This document shows positions 30,828-40,811 of a DNA stretch of 64,000 bases, piece by piece. Below the pieces are notes generated by a model that was not told the DNA's origin, ran no database searches, and saw nothing but the letters and a program-made list of their open reading frames with translations. Source of the DNA: Streptomyces sp. NBC_00341 (GTDB lineage Bacteria > Actinomycetota > Actinomycetes > Streptomycetales > Streptomycetaceae); the NCBI RefSeq assembly GCF_041435055.1, contig NZ_CP108002.1, forward strand, positions 7,192,001-7,256,000. Reading direction: 5' to 3'. Position 1 is the stretch's first letter. Every line of letters begins with the position of its first letter. The position numbers and the translations under genes are program-made.

Positions 30828-33209
30828 TCAGGCGGGCAGGCCCCAGCTGGGCGCCGGTTCGTTCGCGGCGACCGGGCGGACAGTGAGGTCCGGGCGGTCG
30901 CCCGCCGCGGTGATCAGCGCCGAATCGCCCTTGCGGAGGGGGATGCGGACCGATCCGCCGGCCAGCTGCTCGTGGTCCAGCCGGTGCCCGCGTCCGTCGC
31001 GGACCTCGATCGGGCCCTCGATGCCGTGCCGTACGACGCAGGGCGCGCCCGCCTCGCTGGTGAGGCGCACCCAGCGGGTCCGGCCCCCCTCCCGTACCGC
31101 GCTGAGCAGGAAGGCGCCCTGGGTGCGGAAGTCGTGCACGGTCAGCTCCTGCCAGGCGGCGGGGAGGGCTGGAAAGACCCTGATCGTGTCGCCCCAGGAC
31201 TGGCAGACCATGTCGTGCAGCGACTGGGCGGCCGACAGCGGGGTCTCGATGACCGGTCCGGACTCCTTGTACATGGTGTTGGCCTGGATGAACCGGCTCA
31301 TCAGCTGGCCCAGGTACTTCAGCGCGTCCTCGCCCTTGCCGAGCAGCGCCGACATGGAGGCCGCGCCGGTGAAGGTGTAGCCCTGCAGCGCGCCCTCGAA
31401 GCCGACCCAGTGGGCGAGGGACTTCTCGATCAGGGCGCGCTCCGTGTCGGTGGAGCCGTTGATCTCGTACAGCGGGTAGACGGCGAGCATGTGCGAGTAG
31501 TGGCGGTGGGACACCGCGAACGGCACCCCGGCGCCGATCATGAAGCCGTTCTCGTCCACCGGGTACGGGGCGAGCCTGGCCAGTACCTCCTCCCAGCGGG
31601 CGGTGAGCGGGTCGCGGACGCCCAGTTCCCGGGCCGAGTCGAGCAGGGTGCGGCAGCCCCAGCGCAGCAGCATCAGGTCGTAGTTGCAGTCGGGGGCGTT
31701 GACGCCGTACTCCGGGGAGAAGGTCGCCGGCAGGTGCAGCTTGCCGTCCGGGCCCGGGGCGAGGAAGTGCAGGTAGTAGTTGACCGCCTTGCGCAGCAGC
31801 GGGAAGAGGGTGTCCCGCAGGATCGAGCGGTCCATGGTGTGCCGGTAGGAGAGCCAGACGTTGTGCAGGGCCCAGGTCAGGTTGCCGACCTCGGGGGTGG
31901 GCGGGTCCTGGCCGGGGATGCCGACGCCGTACCCGCCGTCGGCCACGGCCGCGCCGTTGACCAGCTGCGGGTCGGTGGTGCGGGGGATGCCCGCAGAGTC
32001 CGCCCGGTAGGGGGCGGCGACCTCGCGGGAGAGCTGGTCGCGGAACTCGCTCAGGGCCCGGGTGACGGCGTCGAGCTCCAGGTGGTTGGAGCCGTGGATC
32101 AGCCAGTACTCCAGCTGGACGTTGAGGTTCCACCAGGTGTTGGGCCAGGGCGTCGGTTCCAGCCAGGGGCCGGAGGTGGCCATCACGGGCGCGTCCTTGC
32201 GGGCGGCCGACGCCGTTTTGTAGAGCTGGATCCAGTAGAACCGCTGGAGCCGGGCATCGGGCAGGGACAGGAAGCTCTGCCGGTAGAAGCGGTCCCACCA
32301 GACGCGGTGCGGCACGGACAGCAGGGTGTACGGGAGGGCCGAGGCGACCGTGACGGTGCGCAGCGCGCGGTCGCGGGCGGTGTTCTTCGGGTACGAGTGC
32401 GCGACGGTCGCGTACAGGGTGCGGGCCGTGCCCCGGGTCCGCTCGCGCCAGGCGGTGACGTGCTGTCCGCCGCCGAGCAATGACTGCACGGCCGCGGAGG
32501 TGGCGCCGTGCTTCTCTACGACGGCCGGTGGGTTGCCCGTGTAGCCGTCGGGCAGCGGCTTGAACGCGGCCCTGGGGCTGATCGCCTCGGCCGGGTGGAA
32601 GACCCAGCGGAAGTCCTTCTCGCCCGCGCTCGGGGTCACCTCGACGGCCAGTACGTCGCCGGTGGACTGGACGAAGGCGCGGAGCGTGAGGGTGCCGGCG
32701 GTGGTGGTGACGGTGCCCCGGAGTTCGGCCGTGTGCAGCCGCATCCGCCAGTCGACGCCCGTGATGGTGCCGGCCGGTTCCAGGGTGAAGTGGCCGATCG
32801 GGAGGCGGGCGAGGCCGAACAGTGAGCCGTACTCCGGGCGGTGGTCCTGGACCTCGGAGTGCTGGACGTTGAACCGGATCGCGGTGGTCTCGGCGCCGGG
32901 TTCCGCGTAGATGCCGGAGCCGAGCCGGCCGTTGCCCAGGTAGGGGCCCTCGTACCAGGTCTTCGGCAGCTTCTGCCAGTGCAGATCCGCGTCGTCCAGG
33001 ACGGTGTTCCAGCTGCCGGCGGGGGAGTGCACCGCGACCGGGGCGGCGGCGCCCGTGGCCGGGGCGGCGGCCTGGGCGGGGACGGCCGCGCCGCCGACCA
33101 CGAGGGCGCCGCCGAGGGCGGTCCCGGTGGCGAGAACGGTTCTGCGGGAGGGCGCGGGCGACGGGGAACCGGTGCGGGTGGAGGCGGCGGGGTCCGGTGC
33201 TGTGGGCAA
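30828..33209 (-). CDS. Secreted GH95-family glycoside hydrolase (alpha-L-fucosidase-like)
   Basis: 793 aa. TTG 33209 was chosen because AGGAGATGC lies directly before it; an in-frame ATG 39 nt upstream is less well placed. A twin-arginine signal (SRRTVLATGTALGGALV) ends near PAQAA. The N-terminal beta domain (WYEGPYLGNGRLGSGIYAEP) and the (alpha/alpha)6 catalytic region match GH95: WWNLNVQLEYW with the two Asn, FSPEYG with a candidate acid Glu, HRHYSHMLAVYP and ETPLSAAQSLHDMVCQSWGD. GH95 enzymes mostly cleave alpha-1,2-L-fucose, some alpha-L-galactose. It may trim host-type fucosylated glycans. It stands alone with its own 180-bp upstream region. Confidence 0.83.
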   Translation of the reverse strand: MPTAPDPAASTRTGSPSPAPSRRTVLATGTALGGALVVGGAAVPAQAAAPATGAAAPVAVHSPAGSWNTVLDDADLHWQKLPKTWYEGPYLGNGRLGSGIYAEPGAETTAIRFNVQHSEVQDHRPEYGSLFGLARLPIGHFTLEPAGTITGVDWRMRLHTAELRGTVTTTAGTLTLRAFVQSTGDVLAVEVTPSAGEKDFRWVFHPAEAISPRAAFKPLPDGYTGNPPAVVEKHGATSAAVQSLLGGGQHVTAWRERTRGTARTLYATVAHSYPKNTARDRALRTVTVASALPYTLLSVPHRVWWDRFYRQSFLSLPDARLQRFYWIQLYKTASAARKDAPVMATSGPWLEPTPWPNTWWNLNVQLEYWLIHGSNHLELDAVTRALSEFRDQLSREVAAPYRADSAGIPRTTDPQLVNGAAVADGGYGVGIPGQDPPTPEVGNLTWALHNVWLSYRHTMDRSILRDTLFPLLRKAVNYYLHFLAPGPDGKLHLPATFSPEYGVNAPDCNYDLMLLRWGCRTLLDSARELGVRDPLTARWEEVLARLAPYPVDENGFMIGAGVPFAVSHRHYSHMLAVYPLYEINGSTDTERALIEKSLAHWVGFEGALQGYTFTGAASMSALLGKGEDALKYLGQLMSRFIQANTMYKESGPVIETPLSAAQSLHDMVCQSWGDTIRVFPALPAAWQELTVHDFRTQGAFLLSAVREGGRTRWVRLTSEAGAPCVVRHGIEGPIEVRDGRGHRLDHEQLAGGSVRIPLRKGDSALITAAGDRPDLTVRPVAANEPAPSWGLPA

Positions 33210-33388
33210 GGCATCTCCTGGCGATTCGTACGCAGGCGGGCGCAACAATTCATCCGAGCTATGTCCTCACGGAAGGTAGACTTGAGCCGTCGGAGCGTCA
33301 ATAGGGTGCGAGAGATCCGATGTGTTTCTATCCATGTGATCGAGCATCGAATACGTGATGCCGAAGACGTGGCACTGACCGGGTCACG

Positions 33389-33871
33389 TCAGTGCCAGAG
33401 CAGTACGCCGAGCCATGCCCCGGTCACCAGCAGGCAGGCGAACAGCTCGACCAGTACGGAGTAGCCGGTGGCCCGCATCACCGAGCGGACCGAGGCCCAG
33501 CCCGCCCCCCGGCTGCCCAGCCGCATGCGCTCCGCACCGAAGATCACGCCCACGTACCCGACGATCGCGCCCACCACCGGGACGACGAAGAAGCCGGCGA
33601 TGGCGCCGATCCCGCCCAGCAGCAGCGTCCTGCGTGGCGCCCCGGACTCGCGCGGGCGGCGTGGCGGCAGGAGCGGCTTGAGCGCCTGGTTCAGCAGGAG
33701 GAGGGCCGTGGCGCCGATCAGCACACCCCAGGCCGCCGGGGTGTTGTCCGCCAGCGCCCACCACAGCACCGCGGCCCAGACGATCGCCTGGCCGGGCACT
33801 CCGGGCAGCAGCACGCCGATCAGGCCGAGCAGCATGACCAGGCCGACGGCGACGAGCTGCCACACACTCAT
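33389..33871 (-). CDS. DUF456 membrane protein
   Basis: 160 aa, start MSVWQLVAVGLVMLLG. Four or more hydrophobic segments: LVMLLGLIGVLLPGVPGQAI, AWGVLIGATALLLLN, TLLLGGIGAIAGFFVVPVVG and SVLVELFACLLVTGAWLG. The loop LLPGVPG and the GAIVGYVGVIFGAERMR stretch are typical of DUF456, small integral membrane proteins of unknown role. It lies 87 bp downstream of the regulator gene on the same strand. No functional residues can be named. Confidence 0.8.
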   Translation of the reverse strand: MSVWQLVAVGLVMLLGLIGVLLPGVPGQAIVWAAVLWWALADNTPAAWGVLIGATALLLLNQALKPLLPPRRPRESGAPRRTLLLGGIGAIAGFFVVPVVGAIVGYVGVIFGAERMRLGSRGAGWASVRSVMRATGYSVLVELFACLLVTGAWLGVLLWH

Positions 33872-33958
33872 CTGACCAGCCTGCCGGAGTCCGGCCGCTC
33901 CCGCCCGTCGTCGGTCCCCGGGGCGGGCCCCGTCGGTGCGGCCCGGCGCGCGGTGAGG

Positions 33959-34948
33959 TCAGGCGCGCGGCTCGCGGGACACCCAGCCCCGCTCGTAGGC
34001 GTGCCAGCCCAGCTGCAGCCGGGTCGACACCCCGGTGAGCTCCATCAGGCCCTTGACCCGGCGCTGCACGGTCCGCAGCCCCAGCTCCAGCTGTTTCGCG
34101 ACACTGGCGTCGGTCAGCCCGGCCAGCAGCAGCGACAGGACCTCCAGATCCGTCGGATCCGGCCCGGTCGTGTCCTCCCGCGGCAGACCGCTCTCCCCGA
34201 GCCGCAGCGGCATCGCCTCGCGCCACACGGCCTCGAACAGCCCCATCAGTGACTCCAGCAGCCCGGAGGCGTGCACGACCAGGGCCGCCGGCTCCACGCC
34301 GCGACCGGTCAGCGGCACCATCGCCAGAGCGCCGTCGGCGACGACCAGCTTCGTCGGCACCCGGTCCACCACCCGGCAGTGCTCGTCACGGCTCAGCGCC
34401 GCCGACAGTTCCAGGATGCCCGACGGTAGCGTGAGCACCTCGCGCTCGACGACCACCCGGAACGTCACCCCCCGGGTGGCGGCGCGTTCCTCCGACTCGT
34501 TGTCGAGACCGCTGACCGCGATCGGCTTCCCGGTGACCAGGGCGCACACCTCGCTCGTCGCACCCAGCTGGAGCTGATGGAACCGGTGTGCCACCGCGCT
34601 CGCACCGGTGACCACCTCCACCAGGTCGTGGACGGCGGGTTCTGCGGCGTCCGCCCGGTACTCCTCCGCCAGCAGCGCCGCCGCCAGCTCCGCCTGCTCC
34701 AGCTCATGGCGCTGCTGCGTCAGCAGCGCACCCAGCGCGACCCCCGGCGGCGCCGCCACCCACCGCCCCGTACGCGCCGACGACTGCGCGGCCAGACCGT
34801 GCTGCTCCAGCCGGCGCAGCGCCCGCTCGGTCTCCGGCTCCGGAAGGGCCAGCCGGTGCGCGAGATCGGGGACCTCCGCGGCCCCCAGCGCCACCAGCGC
34901 GCGGTAGGCCGACTCCTGTATCTCGTCGAGTCCTATGGCTCCCAGCAT
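33959..34948 (-). CDS. TrmB/LuxR-type transcriptional regulator
   Basis: 329 aa from ATG 34948 (MLGAIGLDEIQESAYRALVALG), with GGGGAGGGG upstream. The N-terminus is a TrmB-like winged helix (AEVPDLAHRLALPEPETERALRRLEQHGL). A central phospholipase-D-like sensor stretch (VTFRVVVEREVL) follows, and the C-terminus has a LuxR-like HTH (DLEVLSLLLAGLTDASVAKQLELGLRTVQRRVKGLMELTGV). This layout is common in streptomycetes for regulators next to secreted proteases. It is divergent from the large S8 protease gene across 210 bp, which makes that gene its obvious target (inference). Confidence 0.82.
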   Translation of the reverse strand: MLGAIGLDEIQESAYRALVALGAAEVPDLAHRLALPEPETERALRRLEQHGLAAQSSARTGRWVAAPPGVALGALLTQQRHELEQAELAAALLAEEYRADAAEPAVHDLVEVVTGASAVAHRFHQLQLGATSEVCALVTGKPIAVSGLDNESEERAATRGVTFRVVVEREVLTLPSGILELSAALSRDEHCRVVDRVPTKLVVADGALAMVPLTGRGVEPAALVVHASGLLESLMGLFEAVWREAMPLRLGESGLPREDTTGPDPTDLEVLSLLLAGLTDASVAKQLELGLRTVQRRVKGLMELTGVSTRLQLGWHAYERGWVSREPRA

Positions 34949-35158
34949 CCCCGGACCCCTCCCCGGACGCAGTGCTTCCGTGTCATCCCGTGCTCCCCGG
35001 CGACCGGCCGTGGCGGAAAGCGGCCACGGCGTAAACCCGCCTCGGCACATCATCCCTGTACCGCCCGCCCCTCTGCCAATGTGGCGCCACCGCAGCACCA
35101 ACAACCTCCGGAATACGGCGCTTTGCGCTGCCTGTTCCGGTATCACTTGGGGAGAGCG

Positions 35159-38100
35159 ATGCGTCCGATATCGCGTACGGCACTGGGGGCGGCCACCGCC
35201 GCCGTCCTGGCCGTCACGGTGATCGCGCCGTCCGTGGCAGCGCCACAGGACGACGCGGTCACGAAGAGACCACTCACCGGCAGCGCGGCGGCAGCGGCCA
35301 AGGCGGACAAGCCGGTCACCGTCACCCTGGTCACCGGCGACAAGGTGCTGGTGAGCACGGACAGTTCGGGGAGCGCCGCGGCCACCGCGCTGGCCGGCGC
35401 GGACGGCACCGTCCCCCTCGTGCAGACCCGCCGCACCGGCAAGGACCTCTACGTCTACCCGGACACCGCGGCCAAGGCGCTCGCCGCCGGCACGGTGGAC
35501 GAGGAGCTCTTCAACGTCACCGGGCTGATCCGGCAGGGCTACGACGACGCGCACGCGGACTCCGTACCGCTCATCGCCACCTACACCGGGAAGGCCGCCC
35601 GCAGCGCGCCCGCCACCCCGCGCGGCGCCGAACGCGGAATCGCCCTCCCGGTCATCGGCGGCGTGGCGCTCAAGGCGGACAAGGAGAAGGCGGCCGGCTT
35701 CTGGGCCGACGTCACCGGAGCCAGGTCCCGTTCCGCCGCCGGGCTGAAGAAGCTCTGGCTGGACCGCAAGGTCGAGGCCAGCCTCGACCGGTCCACCAAG
35801 CAGATCCGCGCCGACCTCGCCTGGGCCGCCGGATACGACGGCAAGGGCACCAAGGTCGCCGTCCTGGACACCGGCGCCGACGCCGGACACCCGGACCTCA
35901 AGGGCCGGATCACCGCCTCGGAGAACTTCACCGACTCCGACACCACCGACGACCTCCAGGGCCACGGCACCCACACCCTCTCCACCGTCGGCGGCTCCGG
36001 CGCGGCCAGCGACGGCAAGCAGAAGGGCGTCGCTCCCGGCGCGGACCTGCTCGTCGGCAAGGTCCTCAACGACAGCGGCTCCGGCGACTCCTCCTGGATC
36101 ATCGCGGGCATGCAGTGGGCCGTCGACCAGAAGGCCGACGTCGTCTCCATGAGCCTGGGCAGCGCGACACCGACCGACTGCACCGACCCGATGAGCATGG
36201 CCGCAGAGGAGTTCGGCAAGAGCAAGGACACCCTGTTCGTCGTCGCGGCCGGCAACGCGGGCCCCGCCCTCAACACCGTTTCCTCACCCGGCTGCGCGCC
36301 CAGCGTGCTGACCGTCGGCGCGGTCGACCGGGACGACTCCACCGCCTCCTTCTCCAGCCGCGGCCCCGCCATCGGCGCGCACACCCTCAAGCCCGAGATC
36401 GCCGCCCCCGGCGTCGAGATCTCGGCGGCCGCGGCGGGCGGCCGGGGGATCTACGCCTACCAGTCGATGTCCGGTACCTCGATGGCCACCCCGCATGTCG
36501 CGGGCGCCGCCGCCATCGTCGAGGAACGCCACCCGGACTGGACCGCACAGCAGGTCAAGGCGGCACTCGTGTCGTCCGCGAAGAGCGACATCCCCGGTGA
36601 CGTACGCGAGACCGGTGGTGGCCGGCTCGACGTCAAGGCGGCCATCGACACGACCGTGACCGGCGCACCCGCAGTCCAGGGCGGCACCTTCAACTGGCCG
36701 CAGGACAAGAGCGACCGCACCACCGTTCAGGTCCCGTACACCAACACGGGCAGCAAGCCGGTCAAGCTGGCACTGAAGCTCCAGGGCGTCACCGGCAACG
36801 ACGGTTCGGCCGTCGGGTCCTCCGTCGCCGCACTCGGCGCGAAGAGCGTCACCGTGCCGGCCGGAGCGACGGTCCAGGTCCCGCTGAAGCTCGATCCGAC
36901 CGCGAAGCTCCAGGACAGCCAGTACGGCGACGTCACCGGCCGGGTCCTGGCCACCGCCACCGGCGGAGTGAAGGTCTCCACCCCGTTCTCGCTGTACGTC
37001 GGCGCGGAGACCGTCACCCTGCGCGTCAAGCTGATCGACACCAACGGCGTCCCCGCCGGCGGCTCGTCGTCCCTCGACGTCATCGGCACCGACACCGCGA
37101 GCGGTGAGCGCCGGTTCAACGACGGCTCGACCGACCAGGTGTACCAGGTGCGCCCCGGCGCCTACTTCGTCTCCAGCTTCATCGTCTCGGCCGACCCCGA
37201 GGACTCCACCGGCACCCTCGCCAAGTCCGTCGGCTACCTCGCCCGGCCGCAGCTGAACGTCACCAAGGACACCACCCTGGTGCTTGACGCCCGCAAGGCG
37301 CACCGAGTCCAGGTGAAGACCCGGGACCGGGCCAGCGAGACCCGCAGCGGCACCCTCGCCTTCGGCCGCAGCTGGGACGACGCCTGGCTGCACGCCGGAT
37401 CCATCGCCGGCGGCAGCGCCATCAAGGACTACCGGGCCGACATCCGGGGCAAGGCCACCGACGGCGACTTCGAGTTCGACAGCTTCTGGCGCGCGTACGC
37501 CCCGCAGATCGAGAAGCTCTCGGTCGTGGGTGGCGCCACCCTCCACCCCACGACCGCGTCCAACGGCTCCGTCAACCTCGACGGAACCGGCCGGGCCGCG
37601 CTCGTCGACGCCGGCAGCGGCACTCCTGAGGAGCTGAAGACCGCCGGAGTCTCCGGCAGGATCGCGCTCGTCGGTGTTCCGGACGAGGGCACCATCGTGA
37701 CCCAGGCGCGGGACGCCAAGGCCGCCGGCGCCGTGGCGATCATCACGCACCGCCCGTCAGCGGGCCCCTGGCAGCCCTCCGTCGGCTACGGCTCCGCGCC
37801 CCTGCCCTCGCTCGGCATCCAGGCCGACGAGGCGAAGACCCTGACCGCGGCGCTGGCCGTCGGACCGGTGAAGCTGAGCTGGAAGGCCACCGCCGTCAGC
37901 CCGTTCGTCTACAACCTGGCCTTCTCCGAGACGGGCGACCTCACCTCGAACCGCACCTACCAGGTCAAGGACAAGGCGCTCGGCGCGGTCGAGTCCACCT
38001 ACGAATCGATGGGCGTCAAGACCGACTTCGTCGACACACTGCTCGCCTCCCGCCCCTATGGAGCGACCCTCTCCGTCGGTGCGTTCGATACCGTCGCCGC

Positions 38101-38926
38101 ACCCGGCAAGCGCACCGAGTACTACACGGCGGGCGACACCACCTGGCAGCAGGCACTCTCCTCCAGCTTCCCCTGGGGCGAGTTCATGACGGACAAGTTC
38201 CGTACCTACAAGGCCGGTTCCAAGCGTTCCTCGGACTGGTACCGGGGCGTCGTCGTGCCGTCCGCACCCCGCGACAACCAGGGCGCGGAGCAGCTCGCGG
38301 CCGAACGCCAGGACAATCTGATCGGCGTCGCCCCGGGCTTCTGGAGCGACACCGAACACAGCGGTATCCAGGGCTCCTTCGGGGACATGGGCAATATGCG
38401 GCTCAGCAGCGGCGGCAAGGTGATCGGCGAGTCCGGCTGGCCGTCGGGGGTGTTCACCGTCCCGGCAGCGGACGCCGCGTACGAACTCACCATGATGACC
38501 ACGAAGTCGGGGCAGCCCGCAGCCGTGTGGAAGCGGTCCACCTCGACCGAGACCACCTGGAAGTTCCGTTCGCACCGGGACGGACACGTGTACTCGCAGG
38601 GCATCCCCCTGCTCTTCCCGGGCTATGACCTGCCCTCGGACGGGATGAAGACCCTTGCGGCGAAGGACGGTCAGAAGATCGGGCTGAGCGTCACGGGCCA
38701 CGCCGGCTACACGCCCGGCAAGGTCACCGCGGCCAAGGTCTCGTACTCGTACGACGGCGGCGAGACCTGGACCGGGGCCACCACCGCACAGCGGGGAGGG
38801 CGCTGGACCGCGACCGTGAACCACGCGGACGCGGCCGGCAAGCCGGTCACCCTGCGGACCGAACTGACGGACGCCAAGGGCAACTCCGTCGTGCAGACCG
38901 TGACCGACGCCTACGCCGTGCGCTGA
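35159..38926 (+). CDS. Large secreted S8 (subtilisin-like) serine protease
   Basis: 1255 aa from ATG 35159 (MRPISRTALGAATAAVLAVTV), with TTGGGGAGAG upstream. Signal peptide to about residue 27, then a pro-region to about 215. The catalytic triad is intact: Asp about 237 (VAVLDTGAD), His about 269 (GHGTHTLS) and Ser about 441 (SGTSMATPHVAG), with the oxyanion Asn in VVAAGNAGP. About 780 further residues form beta-rich modules, including a PA-like segment (GRIALVGVPDEGTIVTQARD). Extracellular protein degradation is its role; specificity is unknown. Divergent from the LuxR-type regulator. Confidence 0.92.
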   Translation: MRPISRTALGAATAAVLAVTVIAPSVAAPQDDAVTKRPLTGSAAAAAKADKPVTVTLVTGDKVLVSTDSSGSAAATALAGADGTVPLVQTRRTGKDLYVYPDTAAKALAAGTVDEELFNVTGLIRQGYDDAHADSVPLIATYTGKAARSAPATPRGAERGIALPVIGGVALKADKEKAAGFWADVTGARSRSAAGLKKLWLDRKVEASLDRSTKQIRADLAWAAGYDGKGTKVAVLDTGADAGHPDLKGRITASENFTDSDTTDDLQGHGTHTLSTVGGSGAASDGKQKGVAPGADLLVGKVLNDSGSGDSSWIIAGMQWAVDQKADVVSMSLGSATPTDCTDPMSMAAEEFGKSKDTLFVVAAGNAGPALNTVSSPGCAPSVLTVGAVDRDDSTASFSSRGPAIGAHTLKPEIAAPGVEISAAAAGGRGIYAYQSMSGTSMATPHVAGAAAIVEERHPDWTAQQVKAALVSSAKSDIPGDVRETGGGRLDVKAAIDTTVTGAPAVQGGTFNWPQDKSDRTTVQVPYTNTGSKPVKLALKLQGVTGNDGSAVGSSVAALGAKSVTVPAGATVQVPLKLDPTAKLQDSQYGDVTGRVLATATGGVKVSTPFSLYVGAETVTLRVKLIDTNGVPAGGSSSLDVIGTDTASGERRFNDGSTDQVYQVRPGAYFVSSFIVSADPEDSTGTLAKSVGYLARPQLNVTKDTTLVLDARKAHRVQVKTRDRASETRSGTLAFGRSWDDAWLHAGSIAGGSAIKDYRADIRGKATDGDFEFDSFWRAYAPQIEKLSVVGGATLHPTTASNGSVNLDGTGRAALVDAGSGTPEELKTAGVSGRIALVGVPDEGTIVTQARDAKAAGAVAIITHRPSAGPWQPSVGYGSAPLPSLGIQADEAKTLTAALAVGPVKLSWKATAVSPFVYNLAFSETGDLTSNRTYQVKDKALGAVESTYESMGVKTDFVDTLLASRPYGATLSVGAFDTVAAPGKRTEYYTAGDTTWQQALSSSFPWGEFMTDKFRTYKAGSKRSSDWYRGVVVPSAPRDNQGAEQLAAERQDNLIGVAPGFWSDTEHSGIQGSFGDMGNMRLSSGGKVIGESGWPSGVFTVPAADAAYELTMMTTKSGQPAAVWKRSTSTETTWKFRSHRDGHVYSQGIPLLFPGYDLPSDGMKTLAAKDGQKIGLSVTGHAGYTPGKVTAAKVSYSYDGGETWTGATTAQRGGRWTATVNHADAAGKPVTLRTELTDAKGNSVVQTVTDAYAVR

Positions 38927-38944
38927 CGCCGGATCAGTCCGACC

Positions 38945-38998
38945 GGTCCGCCGGGCGTCCCTCCCGTGGGGGGTGGGGCCGCCCGGCGGACCTCTTTC
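38945..38998 (+). terminator. Terminator after S8 protease
   Basis: Arms GGTCCGCCGGGCG (38945-38957) and CGCCCGGCGGACC (38980-38992) pair over 13 bp and are followed by TCTTTC. Confidence 0.7.
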
Positions 38999-39067
38999 GC
39001 GGGGGACCGCGGGCACTTTTTCGGGATGACCCGTTTTGCCGGGGCCCCAGCGGTGGACAATATGGGC

Positions 39068-40693
39068 ATGAGTCAGCAGGGGGAGAGGCCCGCCGCCCAG
39101 GAGGACGACTGGTGGCGCAGGCTGTATGACGAATCCGCCCCGGACACCGGGGCGAGCCAGGCGGCCGACAGTCTCGACGACCGCTTCGACTCGGCGTCGG
39201 GCACCGTGGGGCCCGAGGACCGCGCGGGGTACGGGGCCGCGGCGGCGATACCCGAGCCGCGCACCGCGCTGGCTGTCGCGCCGCCAGCGCCCCCGGAGGA
39301 GCCCCCGCGCGCTCCCTGGGAGCCCCCGGCCGGAATCTCTCGGCCGCGCACGTTCGCGGTGCGGGCACCGGAGCCGGAACTCGTACCGGAGCCGGAGCCG
39401 GAGCCCATACCGGAACCGGCGGCCCCGGTTGCGCCGCCCGTTGTCGCGCCACCGCCGCCCGTCGTCGCGTCGCCACCGCTCCCGCCGCCGCAGTCCCCGC
39501 CCCCCGCCGCCGATCCCCGCCTCGCCCAGGGCCTGCCGTCCGGCCGGGAAGCCGAGGCGCCGCCCGCCGCCGACGCGATGCCGCCGCTGCCCAGGCGGCC
39601 GGTCGTCGAGCGGAACGAGGACGAACGGCAGACGGCGGACGCGGATACGGAGGCCGCCGCCCCGGCCGCCCCCGACGCAGGAGCGTGGGAACCGCACGAG
39701 CCGGAGGCGCACCGGCCCGTCTCGTACGTGGGTGCCAGGCCGCCCACGTACGACGCGGAGCCCACCGCGCTGCCCGCCACGGACCCGCACGAGATCCACG
39801 CGCTCGTCGCCGACACCGTGCTCGACGGCGCCCGCTACGGCACGTACACCCTGCGGGCCGCCTCCGTGCGCGGCGACTCCGCGCGGTTCCGGGGCGAGCC
39901 CCGGCGCGACGCGCTGGTCACGGTGCGCTTCGGTGCCGCGGAGAGCGCCCTCGTCCTGGTCGCCGTCGCGGGCGGCGCGCGTACGGCCGAGGGCGCGCAT
40001 CCGGCTGCCGCCGACGCCTGCCGCTGGATCGCGGAGGCCGTCGGGCGCAGCCATGCCCGGCTCTCCGAGGACATAAGGGAGGGCCGCCGCGGCGAACTGA
40101 AATCCGGCCTGCACCGCCTGGCGGACCGCACCTACGGCAGGCTCCGCGCCCGCGCCGCGGAACTCGGTCTCGAACCGTACGAGTACACGGCCGGTCTGCG
40201 CTGCCTCCTGCTGTCCGCGGACCCCGGCTGCCGCACCCGGGTCTTCTTCGGCGTCGGCGGCGGCGGGCTCTTCCGCCTGCGCGACGGCAGCTGGCAGGAC
40301 CTCGAACCGGTGGTGCCGCACTCCGGCGAACTCACCGGGGAGGGCGTGGTCGGGTTCGGCTCGGCGTCACCCGAGAGCGGGCCCGACGGTGAACGGCTGA
40401 CCATGGACCTGGGGATCACTACCGGTCCGGCCCCGTACATCGAGAGCCCGGTCCCGCCGCCCGCAGAACCGTTCCGGTTCCGGGCCTCCGTCGCCCGGCC
40501 GGGCGACACCCTGTTGCTGTGCAGCAACGGCCTGGCCGATCCGCTGCGCGACGAGCCGGAGCTCGCCGCCGAACTGGCCCGACGCTGGGCACCGGGCCCC
40601 GCGCCGGGCCTCGCGGACTTCCTCGCGGACACCCGGCTCAGGGTCAAGGGATACGCCGACGACCGCACGGCCGTCGGCGTCTGGGAGGCGTAA
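39068..40693 (+). CDS. PP2C-like phosphatase-domain protein with long Pro/Glu-rich N-terminus
   Basis: 541 aa; ATG 39068 (MSQQGERPAAQEDDWWRRLY) was chosen, though ATG 39062 is two codons upstream and no clear ribosome-binding site favours either. Residues about 30-240 are low-complexity Pro, Ala and Glu with PEPE repeats. The C-terminal 280 residues resemble PP2C/SpoIIE-type domains: AASVRGDSARFRGEPRRDALV, LVAVAGGARTAEGAH, GDTLLLCSNGLADPL and the end motif ADDRTAVGVWEA. The usual early metal-binding Asp pattern is altered (RGDSARFRGE), so activity is uncertain. No membrane segment is seen. The partner is unknown. Confidence 0.75.
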   Translation: MSQQGERPAAQEDDWWRRLYDESAPDTGASQAADSLDDRFDSASGTVGPEDRAGYGAAAAIPEPRTALAVAPPAPPEEPPRAPWEPPAGISRPRTFAVRAPEPELVPEPEPEPIPEPAAPVAPPVVAPPPPVVASPPLPPPQSPPPAADPRLAQGLPSGREAEAPPAADAMPPLPRRPVVERNEDERQTADADTEAAAPAAPDAGAWEPHEPEAHRPVSYVGARPPTYDAEPTALPATDPHEIHALVADTVLDGARYGTYTLRAASVRGDSARFRGEPRRDALVTVRFGAAESALVLVAVAGGARTAEGAHPAAADACRWIAEAVGRSHARLSEDIREGRRGELKSGLHRLADRTYGRLRARAAELGLEPYEYTAGLRCLLLSADPGCRTRVFFGVGGGGLFRLRDGSWQDLEPVVPHSGELTGEGVVGFGSASPESGPDGERLTMDLGITTGPAPYIESPVPPPAEPFRFRASVARPGDTLLLCSNGLADPLRDEPELAAELARRWAPGPAPGLADFLADTRLRVKGYADDRTAVGVWEA

Positions 40694-40811
40694 CCGCGCG
40701 GGTCATGGGTTGATGGAGTCCGGGGACCCCCGTCCCGCCGAGGTTTCGCGCCCCGGGGTCCCGGACAGCCGAACGTGCACGGAGCACCACAGGCAGAGGG
40801 AGCACGCACCC

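Noticed and set aside
33389..34252. Plus-strand ORFs opposite the DUF456 and regulator genes
   Set aside because: Arg/Gln/His-rich translations without motifs; minus-strand products have membrane helices and an HTH.
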